From positions 1,710,795 through 1,774,794 of the forward strand of contig NZ_CP020921.1 of assembly GCF_003057965.1 (NCBI RefSeq): 64,000 nucleotides of DNA, in the 5' to 3' direction. The position numbers and the translations under genes are program-made. This stretch comes from Thermodesulfobium acidiphilum. Lineage in GTDB: Bacteria; Thermodesulfobiota; Thermodesulfobiia; Thermodesulfobiales; Thermodesulfobiaceae. Shown here one piece after another: positions 8,996 to 17,824 of this stretch (positions are counted from its first letter, which is position 1; every line of letters starts with the position of its first letter). The notes beneath the pieces were generated by a model, which was not told the DNA's origin, searched no databases, and saw only the letters and a program-made list of their open reading frames with translations.

Positions 8996-10288
8996 TTATG
9001 TCCTTTTTACTTTAAGGACAATTCCCTCTTTACCTACTATTCTCACGGTATCACCAACCTTATAAACCTGATCATCTATTGGCTTTGCGCTCCAAAGTTC
9101 TCCATCAAAAAAAACTAAAAGTAGCTTTGCACCATCTCTCACATCTTTTACTTCAGCTTCTTTATCAATAAGATAAGAAGAATCTATAAATGGCTTTTTT
9201 CTTCTAGTTCCTAGAACAAGATAAAAAAGTATAGCTATTAATAAACCAGTCAGTATAGCTGCTGGAATTACAACTGTAAGAACTGATGGATAGCCTAATC
9301 TCTCAGAGGGTTCAAAAATCATGAACATTCCAAAAACTAAACTTATAATACCGCCAATAGTCAAAATACCAAAAGATGAAACAAAAATCTCCGTCACAAA
9401 AAGAATAACAGCAAATCCAACAAAAAGTAATCCCGTAATATTAAATGGTAGATTACCAAGCGCAAAAAATGACAACACAACACATATAAAACCAATAATT
9501 CCAGGGAAGATTAACCCAGGACTTGCCAACTCAAATATAATTCCATAAATTCCAACCATCATTAATATGCTTGCTACAGTAGGGTTTGAAATAAGATGCA
9601 AAAAATTTTCGAAAAAGGACATTTTATAATATACAAAATTTGGCTCTAAATTAAGAACTATTTTATTGTTATCAGCTATAACTGTTCTGCCATTTGCTTG
9701 AGAAACCAAAGAATCTAAATCTTTAGCCACAATATCTATTACGCCTTCTTTAATTGCCTCTGAATCGTTTAGGCTTTGGCTATTTAATACCGCGCTTTGA
9801 GCCCAATTCTCATTTCTTCCGTGAATTTTTGCAAGGCTTCTAATATATGAAGCAGCATCTTGAGTTGCCTTTTCAAGCAAAGTTTTATCGTTTCCCCCTC
9901 CAATCATCACAGGGTGAGCAGCACCTATAGAAGTATTTGGTGACATAACAGCCAGAGAAGACGCCTCTACAATAAAAGTACCCGCCGATGCAGCTCTTGC
10001 GCCAGATGGATATACAAAGCTTGCAACAGGTACCTTTGACTTTAAAATAGATTGAACTATCTCTCTCATAGACTGATCAAGACCGCCAGGTGTATCAAGT
10101 TCTATTACTACAAGTGACATATTTTTATTATTTGCGCTCTCAATACCACTCTTAACGTATCTTGCTATTACAGGATCTATTGCACCATTGACATGTAAAA
10201 CCAATATCTCTCCTGCACAAGCCTTATTAAAAAGAGAGAAAGTAAAGAGAAACAAAAACGCTATGATTGTAAAATTAAAATATCTCAT
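8996..10288 (-). CDS. NfeD family membrane serine protease (ClpP-class, long form)
   Basis: 430 residues. Signal peptide/TM at about 5-25, then a ClpP-like protease domain with LDTPGG (65-69) and the nucleophile Ser101 in AASAGT. Lys140 aligns with the catalytic Lys of the archaeal homologue PH1510. Four or five TM segments follow (about 225-350), then a C-terminal soluble OB-fold NfeD domain (about 370-430). Located directly downstream of the DUF3084 gene (2-base gap) and upstream of slipin, its probable substrate. Acts at the cytoplasmic membrane with the protease domain outside. Start ATG; no strong Shine-Dalgarno, so translational coupling to the preceding gene is likely. Confidence 0.88.
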   Translation of the reverse strand: MRYFNFTIIAFLFLFTFSLFNKACAGEILVLHVNGAIDPVIARYVKSGIESANNKNMSLVVIELDTPGGLDQSMREIVQSILKSKVPVASFVYPSGARAASAGTFIVEASSLAVMSPNTSIGAAHPVMIGGGNDKTLLEKATQDAASYIRSLAKIHGRNENWAQSAVLNSQSLNDSEAIKEGVIDIVAKDLDSLVSQANGRTVIADNNKIVLNLEPNFVYYKMSFFENFLHLISNPTVASILMMVGIYGIIFELASPGLIFPGIIGFICVVLSFFALGNLPFNITGLLFVGFAVILFVTEIFVSSFGILTIGGIISLVFGMFMIFEPSERLGYPSVLTVVIPAAILTGLLIAILFYLVLGTRRKKPFIDSSYLIDKEAEVKDVRDGAKLLLVFFDGELWSAKPIDDQVYKVGDTVRIVGKEGIVLKVKRT

Positions 10289-10290
10289 AA

Positions 10291-11484
10291 CTAATTAACC
10301 ACTATTTGAATGTGCAAGGGACCAATTGCGTAAGTATCTTCTGCCGCAAGAATGCTAATTTTAACGCTACCCTGATAGGACAAATTTTTAATATTTCTTA
10401 TCGCATTATAAAGAACAGGATATGATACGTTTCCAACAGTTCCAGTTAAAGGATCTGGAACAATCCCCCTTAACTTAGCAACATGATTAGTTTCCTGCAG
10501 TAAAGCGCCCAGCTTAGCAAGAAGTAAATTGCTGTCAAGATTTGGGTCTACTTCAGCAGATACTATTGTCTCGCCCTTTCTAAAAACAAGATTGTTTTCA
10601 AAAACTTGAAGAGAGGCAAGAATATGTTTCTCACCAACCACGACATTGCCTTCAGAAAGTATCCTCACTGCAAATTGAATATTATTTTTTGCCATCAAAT
10701 TAATAGAATTAATAACATTTTGCTTTGGAATAAAAAGAACAGTATCAGTATTTTGTAAACCCAATTCATTTATAAGAATAGAATTGGTTTTTTGTATAAA
10801 GTCATTTAGCTCGCTTTCACAAACTGATTTATCTCCTCCTTGTATAATTGTTTGGGCAATTATCTGATGAGCCTCAAATTGAAGTTTACCAGTTCTAAGA
10901 GATTGGATTGATGCCTTTAACTTATCCAACAAAGCTTTTGATGAACTAATATCGTTTAATAAATTCTCCTTTTCAGAATTTAAAGAAGCAATTTTTTCAT
11001 CTAGCAGAGATTTTTGATATTCCATTTCCTTTATATGAGAGAGAGCTAGCTTATTTTCTTTTTTTAAGTTTATGGTATCTAAAATTAGCTTTTGTTTTTC
11101 CCTATTAACGTTATTTAAATCAAACTTGAGATTTTTTAACTCTTTTGAACTTTTATTATATTCATGTAAAAGCCTTTCCTTTTCTTGAGTCAAATTATCT
11201 TTTTCTTTTGTAAGAACAGAAATCTCTTCCTTTAGTGTTTGAAGGCCAAAAAGAGCTACCCTTGCATTTTGAGAAAGTGACAGCATAATAACAACAGTTA
11301 TTGCAGCTATTAAAATCCCTGAACTAACAGACATAAAGGTCGCAGTATGTTTGGGCCTTAAACCAAAAACAGAAAGCTTTTTTTTACCAGCCTTTTTCCC
11401 TAATTTATCTGCAATGTAAGCAACTATCGCGCTAAGAATAAGAAGAATGGGAATAAAATAAAATCCTAATTCTAAGTGTCCCAC
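10291..11484 (-). CDS. DUF3084 membrane-anchored coiled-coil protein
   Basis: 397 residues. Two N-terminal TM segments (about 5-25 and 50-75) enclose a basic loop with GLRPKHTATFMS. A long coiled coil rich in Lys/Glu/Leu (about 85-210) follows, then a C-terminal globular region of about 180 residues. This matches the DUF3084 family, which has no established function. GTG start; it overlaps the LptF/G-type permease gene by 13 bases and is followed two bases later by NfeD, so it belongs to the LPS-export/membrane operon. A structural envelope role is a guess from context. Confidence 0.75.
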   Translation of the reverse strand: MGHLELGFYFIPILLILSAIVAYIADKLGKKAGKKKLSVFGLRPKHTATFMSVSSGILIAAITVVIMLSLSQNARVALFGLQTLKEEISVLTKEKDNLTQEKERLLHEYNKSSKELKNLKFDLNNVNREKQKLILDTINLKKENKLALSHIKEMEYQKSLLDEKIASLNSEKENLLNDISSSKALLDKLKASIQSLRTGKLQFEAHQIIAQTIIQGGDKSVCESELNDFIQKTNSILINELGLQNTDTVLFIPKQNVINSINLMAKNNIQFAVRILSEGNVVVGEKHILASLQVFENNLVFRKGETIVSAEVDPNLDSNLLLAKLGALLQETNHVAKLRGIVPDPLTGTVGNVSYPVLYNAIRNIKNLSYQGSVKISILAAEDTYAIGPLHIQIVVN

Positions 11485-12569
11485 TTGACAACCATAAATA
11501 TTCCAAAAATTGTAATTAGTATATCTGCTCCGAATGAGGCTATAAAGGGAGGAAGATAATTCATATAACCCAGAGTTGTAAATAGGCTAAAAATTAGATA
11601 ATAAAAAAGAACAGTAGTTATAGCAATGCCAAAACCTATAACAGACGACTTTCTTTCGGAAGCTATGCCAAAGGCAACACCTATACAAGCAAAAGCAAAG
11701 CATGCAAATGGAAGAGAAAGTTTGTTATATAAATCAACGTACAAAGACTTATCAACAATATCTCTGGAATTTGAAAGATAGCTCAGTAATTCAAAAAAGC
11801 TCATATCTCTAGGCTTTTTTGTAGGCAAAGCCTTTACAGTTTGAGGCAAAACCCCAAGAGGAACAATTAACTTTTCGAAATCAAGTCTGCCCATAATAAT
11901 GCCATCCTTAGAAAATTCATAAGACAATCCTTTTGATGCTACCCACCGGTTACCCGTAAATGAAAGTTTGCTAGAATATATCGTTCTTTTCAAGAATTCA
12001 TTATCAAATTCCTGGATATAAACGTCCTGTAAAGACATTGTAGCAGGTTTATATTCTTTTGCGAAGATTATAAATTTTGGTTGAGGGCTGTCAGGAGGTA
12101 ACTTAAATAAAACATTTTGTCTTTCAGTATTAAGTTCTTTTTTTAGGTCCTTTGCAATAATATATCTGCTTTTATCTAACAAAGGATAGGCTAGTTTTTC
12201 AAATGTAAAAAAAGAGACTATTGAAAAAAAAATGCCAATTATTATGAAAGGAAAAGAAAATTTAAGGACAGATAAACCTGCAGATCTTAGAGCCACAAGC
12301 TCCCAATTTGATGAAATCCTGGAAACTGCCATCAAGACTCCTAAAAGAGTTGCCATTGGGAAAGCAAAAGCTATAGAATAAGGCAATCCACATGCAGCAA
12401 GTTTTACACCTGTTAGAAATGACCCTTGATTGTCAGCAACTAATTTGATGGTTCTCATTGATTCCCCTGCCAGCATCAACCCAGAAAAAGCAAGAAGACC
12501 AAAGAAAAAAAAAGGCAAAAAATCTTTTAGTATATAAGACCAAAAAAGTTTATTTAAGAGAAGCTTCAT
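11472..12569 (-). CDS. LptF/LptG-family LPS export permease
   Basis: 365 residues with the YjgP/YjgQ architecture: three N-terminal TM segments (about 13-35, 55-80, 100-120), a soluble beta-jellyroll periplasmic domain (about 130-265), and three C-terminal TM segments (about 275-360). In the family, LptF and LptG form a heterodimer driven by LptB that extracts lipopolysaccharide. Only one such gene is here, so I do not assign F or G. ATGA overlap with the LptA-like gene upstream supports co-translation. The ATPase LptB and LptD are not in the window. Confidence 0.88.
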   Translation of the reverse strand: MKLLLNKLFWSYILKDFLPFFFFGLLAFSGLMLAGESMRTIKLVADNQGSFLTGVKLAACGLPYSIAFAFPMATLLGVLMAVSRISSNWELVALRSAGLSVLKFSFPFIIIGIFFSIVSFFTFEKLAYPLLDKSRYIIAKDLKKELNTERQNVLFKLPPDSPQPKFIIFAKEYKPATMSLQDVYIQEFDNEFLKRTIYSSKLSFTGNRWVASKGLSYEFSKDGIIMGRLDFEKLIVPLGVLPQTVKALPTKKPRDMSFFELLSYLSNSRDIVDKSLYVDLYNKLSLPFACFAFACIGVAFGIASERKSSVIGFGIAITTVLFYYLIFSLFTTLGYMNYLPPFIASFGADILITIFGIFMVVKWDT

Positions 12570-13129
12570 TGCCCTGTGCTTGTATTATTTTCTAAAAAAT
12601 TGTTCGTCTCTTTTTTTGAGGAGGCTTCTACATTGGCAGATTTTACGTTTGTTCCTTCAATCTTACCGGTTTTTAAATTTATAGAGAACTTATCACCTAT
12701 CATTTTTGAAGAAGGAGAACCAATTGAAGCGTTTCCAATTAAAGTGGCTACATCATCAGATAAAGTTAACTCATTACACGAGAAGGAATACTGCTTATAT
12801 ACGCCATCTTTAACGTCAAAAGCATCCACATTAGTTTTGTTGTCTGATTTCTTCAAAATAATTTTTTTCGCTAAAAAACTCATATCTTTACCGCTTAACT
12901 TGCCATCAAAAAGATCCAGAACAGACTTATTAGGATAATATTCTGCTTTTTCACCAGTAAACCCATAGTCCTTGTAGCTAATTACAACATTTCCTTCGGC
13001 AACCCACGTGCCTGAACCAAAATCAAGATAGACCTGGTCTGCTTTTACATTTGGCGTCTCAGCAAGAGAAACTCCTGTGAGAAAAAATAAAGTTACAAAA
13101 AAAGCTAAAAGAAATCTTATAAAATTCAA
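12566..13129 (-). CDS. LptA/OstA-like periplasmic LPS transport protein
   Basis: About 187 residues. Signal peptide (NFIRFLLAFFVTLFFLTGVSLAE) followed by a beta-rich OstA domain with VKADQVYLDFGSGTWVAEGNV, repeated strand pairs and a Ser/Asn-rich tail. I choose the TTG at 13129: an in-frame TTG at 13141 overlaps the GGAGG that serves as ribosome binding site, whereas 13129 follows it by about five to six bases. First gene of the lptA-lptF/G-DUF3084-nfeD-slipin run. It could equally be LptC-like in role. Presence implies an outer membrane with LPS or a similar lipid. Confidence 0.8.
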   Translation of the reverse strand: MNFIRFLLAFFVTLFFLTGVSLAETPNVKADQVYLDFGSGTWVAEGNVVISYKDYGFTGEKAEYYPNKSVLDLFDGKLSGKDMSFLAKKIILKKSDNKTNVDAFDVKDGVYKQYSFSCNELTLSDDVATLIGNASIGSPSSKMIGDKFSINLKTGKIEGTNVKSANVEASSKKETNNFLENNTSTGQ

Positions 13130-13291
13130 ATTTTCCTCCAAAATTAAGTATTTTAGCTTTTAAAACTACTGTTTTTGGCTATCAACTATTACATTATATA
13201 TTATAAATGAAATAAGATTAGATTTGTTTTAAAAAGTAAAAAAACAAATCAAATAAATTATAAACATCTCCGCCTTTAAATAAATAGTTGG

Positions 13292-13342
13292 TTGACAAAA
13301 GTCGATAATTATACTAAATTTTAATTGTTAGTCAAAACTAAC
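13292..13342 (+). promoter_or_regulatory. feo operon promoter and candidate metal-repressor operator
   Basis: TTGACA (13292-13297) and TAAATT (13315-13320) with 17-base spacing form a promoter. Just downstream is a perfect inverted repeat GTTAGT-CAAA-ACTAAC (13327-13342), ending four bases before the GGAGG of the first gene. A TTAG...CTAA-type palindrome in front of iron genes recalls DtxR/IdeR-class operators, but the match is partial and no Fur box is clear. Repressor identity is inference. Confidence 0.5.
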
Positions 13343-13356
13343 TTTGGAGGAAAATT

Positions 13357-13533
13357 ATGGATTTTTTATTTATTTTATTGGTAGGCATTATTTCCTTTTT
13401 TGTGTTATATAAAATTTTTTCTAAAAGAAAAAGTATGTGTGACAGTTGCCCTAACAAAGTTTGTAAAACAAAAGATTTTAGCTGTTGCGATTTAGAAACC
13501 CTTCCCAAGGAGGAAAAAAATGGTTCTAAATAA
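13357..13533 (+). CDS. FeoB-associated Cys-rich small membrane protein
   Basis: 58 residues: one N-terminal TM helix (about 2-20, FLFILLVGIISFFVLYKI), a basic stretch (FSKRKS), then a Cys cluster CDSCPNKVCKTKDFSCC with five cysteines. This matches the small FeoB-associated Cys-rich proteins found in many feo operons (role unclear, perhaps Fe-S sensing or a FeoC substitute). ATG with GGAGG six bases upstream. Its last 14 bases overlap feoA. Usually it lies after feoB; here it is the first gene of the operon. Confidence 0.75.
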   Translation: MDFLFILLVGIISFFVLYKIFSKRKSMCDSCPNKVCKTKDFSCCDLETLPKEEKNGSK

Positions 13534-13747
13534 GGCTTTGAAGAACAAAAAATATAGAGTGATTGACATAAAATTGGACGAAAAGCTTGCAAGAAGGTTG
13601 CAAGAGTTGGGAATAGTAAAGGGTGGAAAAATTCACATGATAAGAAAGGCTCCTCTGGGAGATCCTATACACATCTGTGTAAACGGACAAAATATTTCAT
13701 TAAGGGATTCGGTTTGTTCAGGCATCGTTATAGAAGAAGACAAATAG
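13520..13747 (+). CDS. feoA: Ferrous iron transport protein A
   Basis: 75-residue SH3-like cytoplasmic protein that assists FeoB. Shows the family pattern: RRLQELGIVKGGKIHMIRKAPLGDPIHI followed by ISLRDSVCSGIVIE. ATG start with AAGGAGG seven to eight bases upstream, inside the end of the small Cys-rich gene. It overlaps feoB by 34 bases, so the three genes should be co-translated. Confidence 0.92.
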   Translation: MVLNKALKNKKYRVIDIKLDEKLARRLQELGIVKGGKIHMIRKAPLGDPIHICVNGQNISLRDSVCSGIVIEEDK

Positions 13748-15876
13748 ACAATTTAAGCGAAAAAACCATAAAGATTGCATTTGTAGGAAACCCTAATGTA
13801 GGCAAATCAGCTCTCATAAATGCACTATCTGGCTCAAACCTGAAGGTTGGCAATTGGCCAGGGGTCACAGTTGAAAAAAAGGAAGCAAATATTATTATAA
13901 ATAACCAGTTGTTTTCTCTGGTAGACTTGCCAGGCGCATATTCTTTAAATCCTTTCTCTTTAGAGGAAAAAATAACCAGAGATTTTTTAATTAATGAAAG
14001 GCCAGACTTAATAGTAAACGTAGTAGATAGCAACCAACTCGAAAAAAGTCTTTTTTTAACTTTCGCGTTATCAGAATTTGAGATACCTATGATAATAGCC
14101 CTAAACTTTTTTGATGAAATGATCAAAAACAAGACAGAAATAGATCTTAAAAGGTTAAGTGATCTTTTATCAGTAGAAATAGTTCCTACATCAGGAATAA
14201 AAGGAATTGGCATAGATGAACTTAAAAGAGCAATATACAAAACTGCAAATGAAAGAAATTTGCCAAATATTCTCTTTGAAGAAGAACTTGACAAGAGGTT
14301 TAAACGTATAAAAGAGATATTATCTGACAGAAGAGAAAAATTAGGTTATCCCCTATCCTTTGTAGCTGCAAGGATTCTAGAAAACAACCAGCAAATGATA
14401 AGCGAATTAAGTGACAAAAAGCTTCTTGATAAAAGCGTTTTGGATTATGCCGTTGGCAACACAACATATATTGAATCAAGATATAAGCTTATATCTTCGA
14501 TATGTAAAAAAATTTTAAAAAGACATAAAGATAATAATGAATTAACTCAAAAAATTGATGCAATACTTTTAAACAAATTTTTAGGTTTGCCACTATTTTT
14601 TATTATGATGTTTATAGTATTTAAACTCACCTTTGATCTGTCAAAACCATTTGTAGACTTCACCGGTTATTTTATAAATGATTACGTTGGAAAGTATACA
14701 ATTTATCTCCTATGGTTTTTACCAGATATATTTAAATCTCTTATAAAGGAAGCTATCATAGGCGGTGTAGGTTCGGTAATAAGTTTCTTCCCACTAATAG
14801 GAATTTTCTTTTTATTTATATCAATTCTTGAAGAAAGTGGTTATATGACAAGAGCAGCTTTTCTTATTGACAAGATCATGAGTTCGATTGGATTAAGCGG
14901 CAAAGTATTTATTCCTCTTATACTTGGTTTTGGATGCAACGTACCTGCTATTTATGCCACAAGAGGCCTTGATTCCCAAAAGGATAGACTCCTTGCTGGC
15001 CTTATGATACCACTAATGTCTTGTTCAGCAAGACTGCCAGTATATCTTTTGTTTACTGCTGCTTTTTTCGAAAACTTCAAGGAGTTAATAATACTTGGAT
15101 TATATTTCCTGGGCGCTTTTATAGCAATAATACTTGTCATATTGTTACAAGTTTCAGTTCCCTCTTTAAAAATGGATTCTACGCCGTTTATATTAGAATT
15201 ACCGCCATACAGAATCCCTCCTTTAAAATTTCTCTTAAAACTCACAGGTTTTAGAGTAAAGTCTTTCGTAAGAAAGGCTGGTTCTGTAATACTATTCACA
15301 ATGATACTTGTGTGGAGCGTAAACTCTTTGCCGTACAACGCACCTAGTGGAGAAAGTTACCTTGCACAGGGTTCAAAAGCAATTTCATTTATATTTGCGC
15401 CTGCTGGCTTTGATAAATGGGAAGCAGTTGCAACTCTTTTGCCAAGCGTGGTTGCTAAAGAGGCAGTCATTGGAACTCTAGGACAAATACTCGAAGGAGA
15501 ACGAGTAAGTTCGGGCTCAGTAAAAGATTCAGAAGAATACAATTTTTCAAGTGATACTTTAAAAGTAATTGTAAAATTTAAAGATTCTTTTATTGAAGCC
15601 GCATCAAATCTCTTAAATTTCTTTACAATTACATCATTTCAAGAAAAAGAAAAAAATGAAGGACTCATAAACAGGTTAAAAACTTTATTTACGCCGCTTT
15701 CAGCTCTATCCTTTATGATATTCATTTTACTCTTTGTGCCGTGTATTGTTACTATTAGCGTCTTAATTCAAGAATATGGTATAAAGTGGACTATCTTTGA
15801 AATCTGTATATTATTGGTAATTTCATATAGCGTTTCTACCTTAGTTTACCAAACCGGGAAATTATTTGTACGTTGA
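13714..15876 (+). CDS. feoB: Ferrous iron transporter B (GTP-driven)
   Basis: 720 residues. N-terminal G domain: G1 GNPNVGKS (25-32), G2 GNWPGVT, G3 DLPG (71-74), and NFFD at the place of the usual NMMD-like G4. A helical GDI domain (about 180-285) is followed by the membrane domain with two Gate motifs, the first containing EESGYMTRAAFLID and GFGCNVPAIYATR. TTG at 13714 is the only standard start before the G1 motif; AAGGGA lies six bases upstream inside feoA. Imports Fe2+ across the cytoplasmic membrane. The 3' end overlaps the convergent comF-like gene by 31 bases. Confidence 0.95.
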   Translation: MFRHRYRRRQIDNLSEKTIKIAFVGNPNVGKSALINALSGSNLKVGNWPGVTVEKKEANIIINNQLFSLVDLPGAYSLNPFSLEEKITRDFLINERPDLIVNVVDSNQLEKSLFLTFALSEFEIPMIIALNFFDEMIKNKTEIDLKRLSDLLSVEIVPTSGIKGIGIDELKRAIYKTANERNLPNILFEEELDKRFKRIKEILSDRREKLGYPLSFVAARILENNQQMISELSDKKLLDKSVLDYAVGNTTYIESRYKLISSICKKILKRHKDNNELTQKIDAILLNKFLGLPLFFIMMFIVFKLTFDLSKPFVDFTGYFINDYVGKYTIYLLWFLPDIFKSLIKEAIIGGVGSVISFFPLIGIFFLFISILEESGYMTRAAFLIDKIMSSIGLSGKVFIPLILGFGCNVPAIYATRGLDSQKDRLLAGLMIPLMSCSARLPVYLLFTAAFFENFKELIILGLYFLGAFIAIILVILLQVSVPSLKMDSTPFILELPPYRIPPLKFLLKLTGFRVKSFVRKAGSVILFTMILVWSVNSLPYNAPSGESYLAQGSKAISFIFAPAGFDKWEAVATLLPSVVAKEAVIGTLGQILEGERVSSGSVKDSEEYNFSSDTLKVIVKFKDSFIEAASNLLNFFTITSFQEKEKNEGLINRLKTLFTPLSALSFMIFILLFVPCIVTISVLIQEYGIKWTIFEICILLVISYSVSTLVYQTGKLFVR

Positions 15877-16490
15877 CTTTTTTTATAGTTTTCCCAAAAA
15901 AGTGGTGAGACAGCAAAAACCAAAGAATAAACTATTTTAGAACCTGATCTGGTTAATTCTTTGTATGCACTTCTTAAAGTCGCTCCTGAAGTTATAACAT
16001 CATCAATTAATAGCACTCTTTCAGGACTTAATTCTGCTTTAAAACAGTCTTCAACATTAAGGCTTCTTTCACGAAAATACAAAAGATGCTGTTTTTTTGT
16101 CTCCCTTATCTTTTGAAATTTATATATAGGAAGTCTCTTTTCTTTAGAGATATTGCTTACAATTCTGTCAAGATGGGAGCGTCCAAACTTGTCATCAGGA
16201 ATACACGAAAGATAAAATCCATCAAATTTTTTATCTTTTAGAAATCTCAAAACTAATTTAGATATCTCTTCCATTGCTATCGAGTCTGATTTTGCTTTTA
16301 TTACTAAATCTTTAAATTTATCCTTATATATACCAATAGAAAAAGATTTTTTAAAAGGAGGATAAAAAAACTCAAAGGCTTTTTCAAACGTTGAACTACA
16401 GTTTGAACAAACATATTTAAGACTCAAATCGTCACACAAAATACAATGCCCCCCAAACAGGAGGGCAAAAAAATCTTTTAAGATTTGCAA
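15846..16490 (-). CDS. ComF family phosphoribosyltransferase-like protein
   Basis: 214 residues. N-terminal four-Cys zinc finger (C16, C19, C28, C31) and a C-terminal type I phosphoribosyltransferase domain with the PRPP-binding loop VLLIDDVITSGATL. ComF proteins take part in DNA uptake and recombination during transformation; in organisms without other competence genes nearby, a nucleotide-salvage role is possible. TTG start without a strong Shine-Dalgarno. Followed 22 bases upstream on the same strand by metK. Confidence 0.85.
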   Translation of the reverse strand: MQILKDFFALLFGGHCILCDDLSLKYVCSNCSSTFEKAFEFFYPPFKKSFSIGIYKDKFKDLVIKAKSDSIAMEEISKLVLRFLKDKKFDGFYLSCIPDDKFGRSHLDRIVSNISKEKRLPIYKFQKIRETKKQHLLYFRERSLNVEDCFKAELSPERVLLIDDVITSGATLRSAYKELTRSGSKIVYSLVFAVSPLFWENYKKSQRTNNFPVW

Positions 16491-16512
16491 GGTTAAACTC
16501 TGAATTTAAAGT

Positions 16513-17706
16513 TTAATTTAAACCCTTTTTGAGCTCATCAACCTTATCTAACTTTTCCCAGGTAACTCCCAGATCAACTCTACCCATATGACCATACGCA
16601 GCAAGTGGCCTATATATAGGGCGTCTAAGATCTAATTGATTGATGATAGACCTTGGTCTAAAATCAAAAATATCTTTAACTAGTTCTTCTATCCTTTCCT
16701 CTGGCAGATTATTAGTACCAAATGTGTCTATCATTATTGAAAGCGGATTAGCTTTTCCTATAGCATAAGACACTTGAATCTCAACTCTTGACGCAAGTCC
16801 TGCTGCTACAATGTTTTTTGCTACATATCTTGCATAATATGCACCAGATCTATCAACCTTTGTAGGGTCCTTACCAGAAAATGCTCCTCCTCCGTGTCTG
16901 GCCATGCCTCCATAGGTATCTACAATTATTTTTCTACCAGTCAAACCAGAATCTCCTTGTGGACCACCAATCACAAACCTACCAGATGGGTTAATTAATA
17001 TCTTCATTGAATCATCCCTCAAATTCTCTGGAATTACTGGCATAATAACCTTTTCTACTACCTCTTTTTCAATTTCCTCATTCTCAACATCTGGTTTGTG
17101 CTGAGTAGATATAAGAACAGTATCAACTCTTATTGGTCTAAAACCCTCATATTCTACAGTAACCTGTGTTTTACCATCAGGTCTTAAGAAAGGGATTATT
17201 CTATTTTTTCTGACAAAAGCTAACCTTTTGGCTAAATTATGGGCAAGTGTAATAGGGAGCGGCATATATTCTTCTGTCTCATCACAGGCAAATCCGTATA
17301 CCATACCCTGATCTCCTGCCCCAAGTTCTTCTTCAGGCGCACTAACTTTTTCACCACGTTTTTCCAAAGCCACGTCAACTCCATGAGCTATATCGGGCGA
17401 TTGTGGATCTATAGAAGTCAGAACTGCACAAGTTTCGCTATCAAATCCGTATTTTGCCCTGGTATAACCGACCTCTTTAATAGTCTTTCTGATAATACTA
17501 GGGATGTCTACATACGTCTTTGTAGTGATCTGCCCAACTACTAACACCAAACCTGTAGCAACAGTGGTCTCAGCTGCAACTCTCCCAGTTGGATCATCTT
17601 CTATAATTGCGTCAAGAATGGCGTCGGAAATCTGATCTGCAATTTTATCCGGGTGGCCTTCTGTAACGGATTCTGAGGTGAAAAAATAATGCTTGTTTTG
17701 GATCAA
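16513..17706 (-). CDS. metK: S-adenosylmethionine synthetase
   Basis: Makes SAM from ATP and methionine. 397 residues, full length, with signature motifs [32 protein letters not shown] and [19 protein letters not shown] start with AGGAGG eight bases upstream. A promoter is visible at 17742-17770. I checked the leader for a SAM riboswitch and see none. It is upstream of the comF-like gene and likely co-transcribed with it. Confidence 0.97.
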   Translation of the reverse strand: MIQNKHYFFTSESVTEGHPDKIADQISDAILDAIIEDDPTGRVAAETTVATGLVLVVGQITTKTYVDIPSIIRKTIKEVGYTRAKYGFDSETCAVLTSIDPQSPDIAHGVDVALEKRGEKVSAPEEELGAGDQGMVYGFACDETEEYMPLPITLAHNLAKRLAFVRKNRIIPFLRPDGKTQVTVEYEGFRPIRVDTVLISTQHKPDVENEEIEKEVVEKVIMPVIPENLRDDSMKILINPSGRFVIGGPQGDSGLTGRKIIVDTYGGMARHGGGAFSGKDPTKVDRSGAYYARYVAKNIVAAGLASRVEIQVSYAIGKANPLSIMIDTFGTNNLPEERIEELVKDIFDFRPRSIINQLDLRRPIYRPLAAYGHMGRVDLGVTWEKLDKVDELKKGLN

Positions 17707-17741
17707 TTTTTGTACCTCCTGAAGATTAAATTTTAATTCAC

Positions 17742-17770
17742 ATTATCAAATATTTATAAGAAAATTGCAA
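17742..17770 (-). promoter_or_regulatory. metK promoter
   Basis: Minus strand TTGCAA (17770-17765) and GATAAT (17747-17742) with 17-base spacing, about 36 bases before the start codon. A 7-base inverted repeat AAATTGC (17762-17768) / GCAATTT (17790-17796) brackets the -35 region and could be a control site; nothing known matches it. Confidence 0.5.
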
Positions 17771-17824
17771 GCATTACAATTCATTCGTGGCAATTTAAGA
17801 ATTATATTCAAGTAAATCCAAAAT

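Noticed and set aside
13338..13592. 84-codon minus-strand frame opposite the feo small gene
   Set aside because: It lies antisense to a well-supported small Cys-rich membrane gene and feoA, and has no Shine-Dalgarno.
17707..17824. SAM riboswitch before metK
   Set aside because: The short leader has a promoter and inverted repeat but none of the conserved SAM riboswitch segments.
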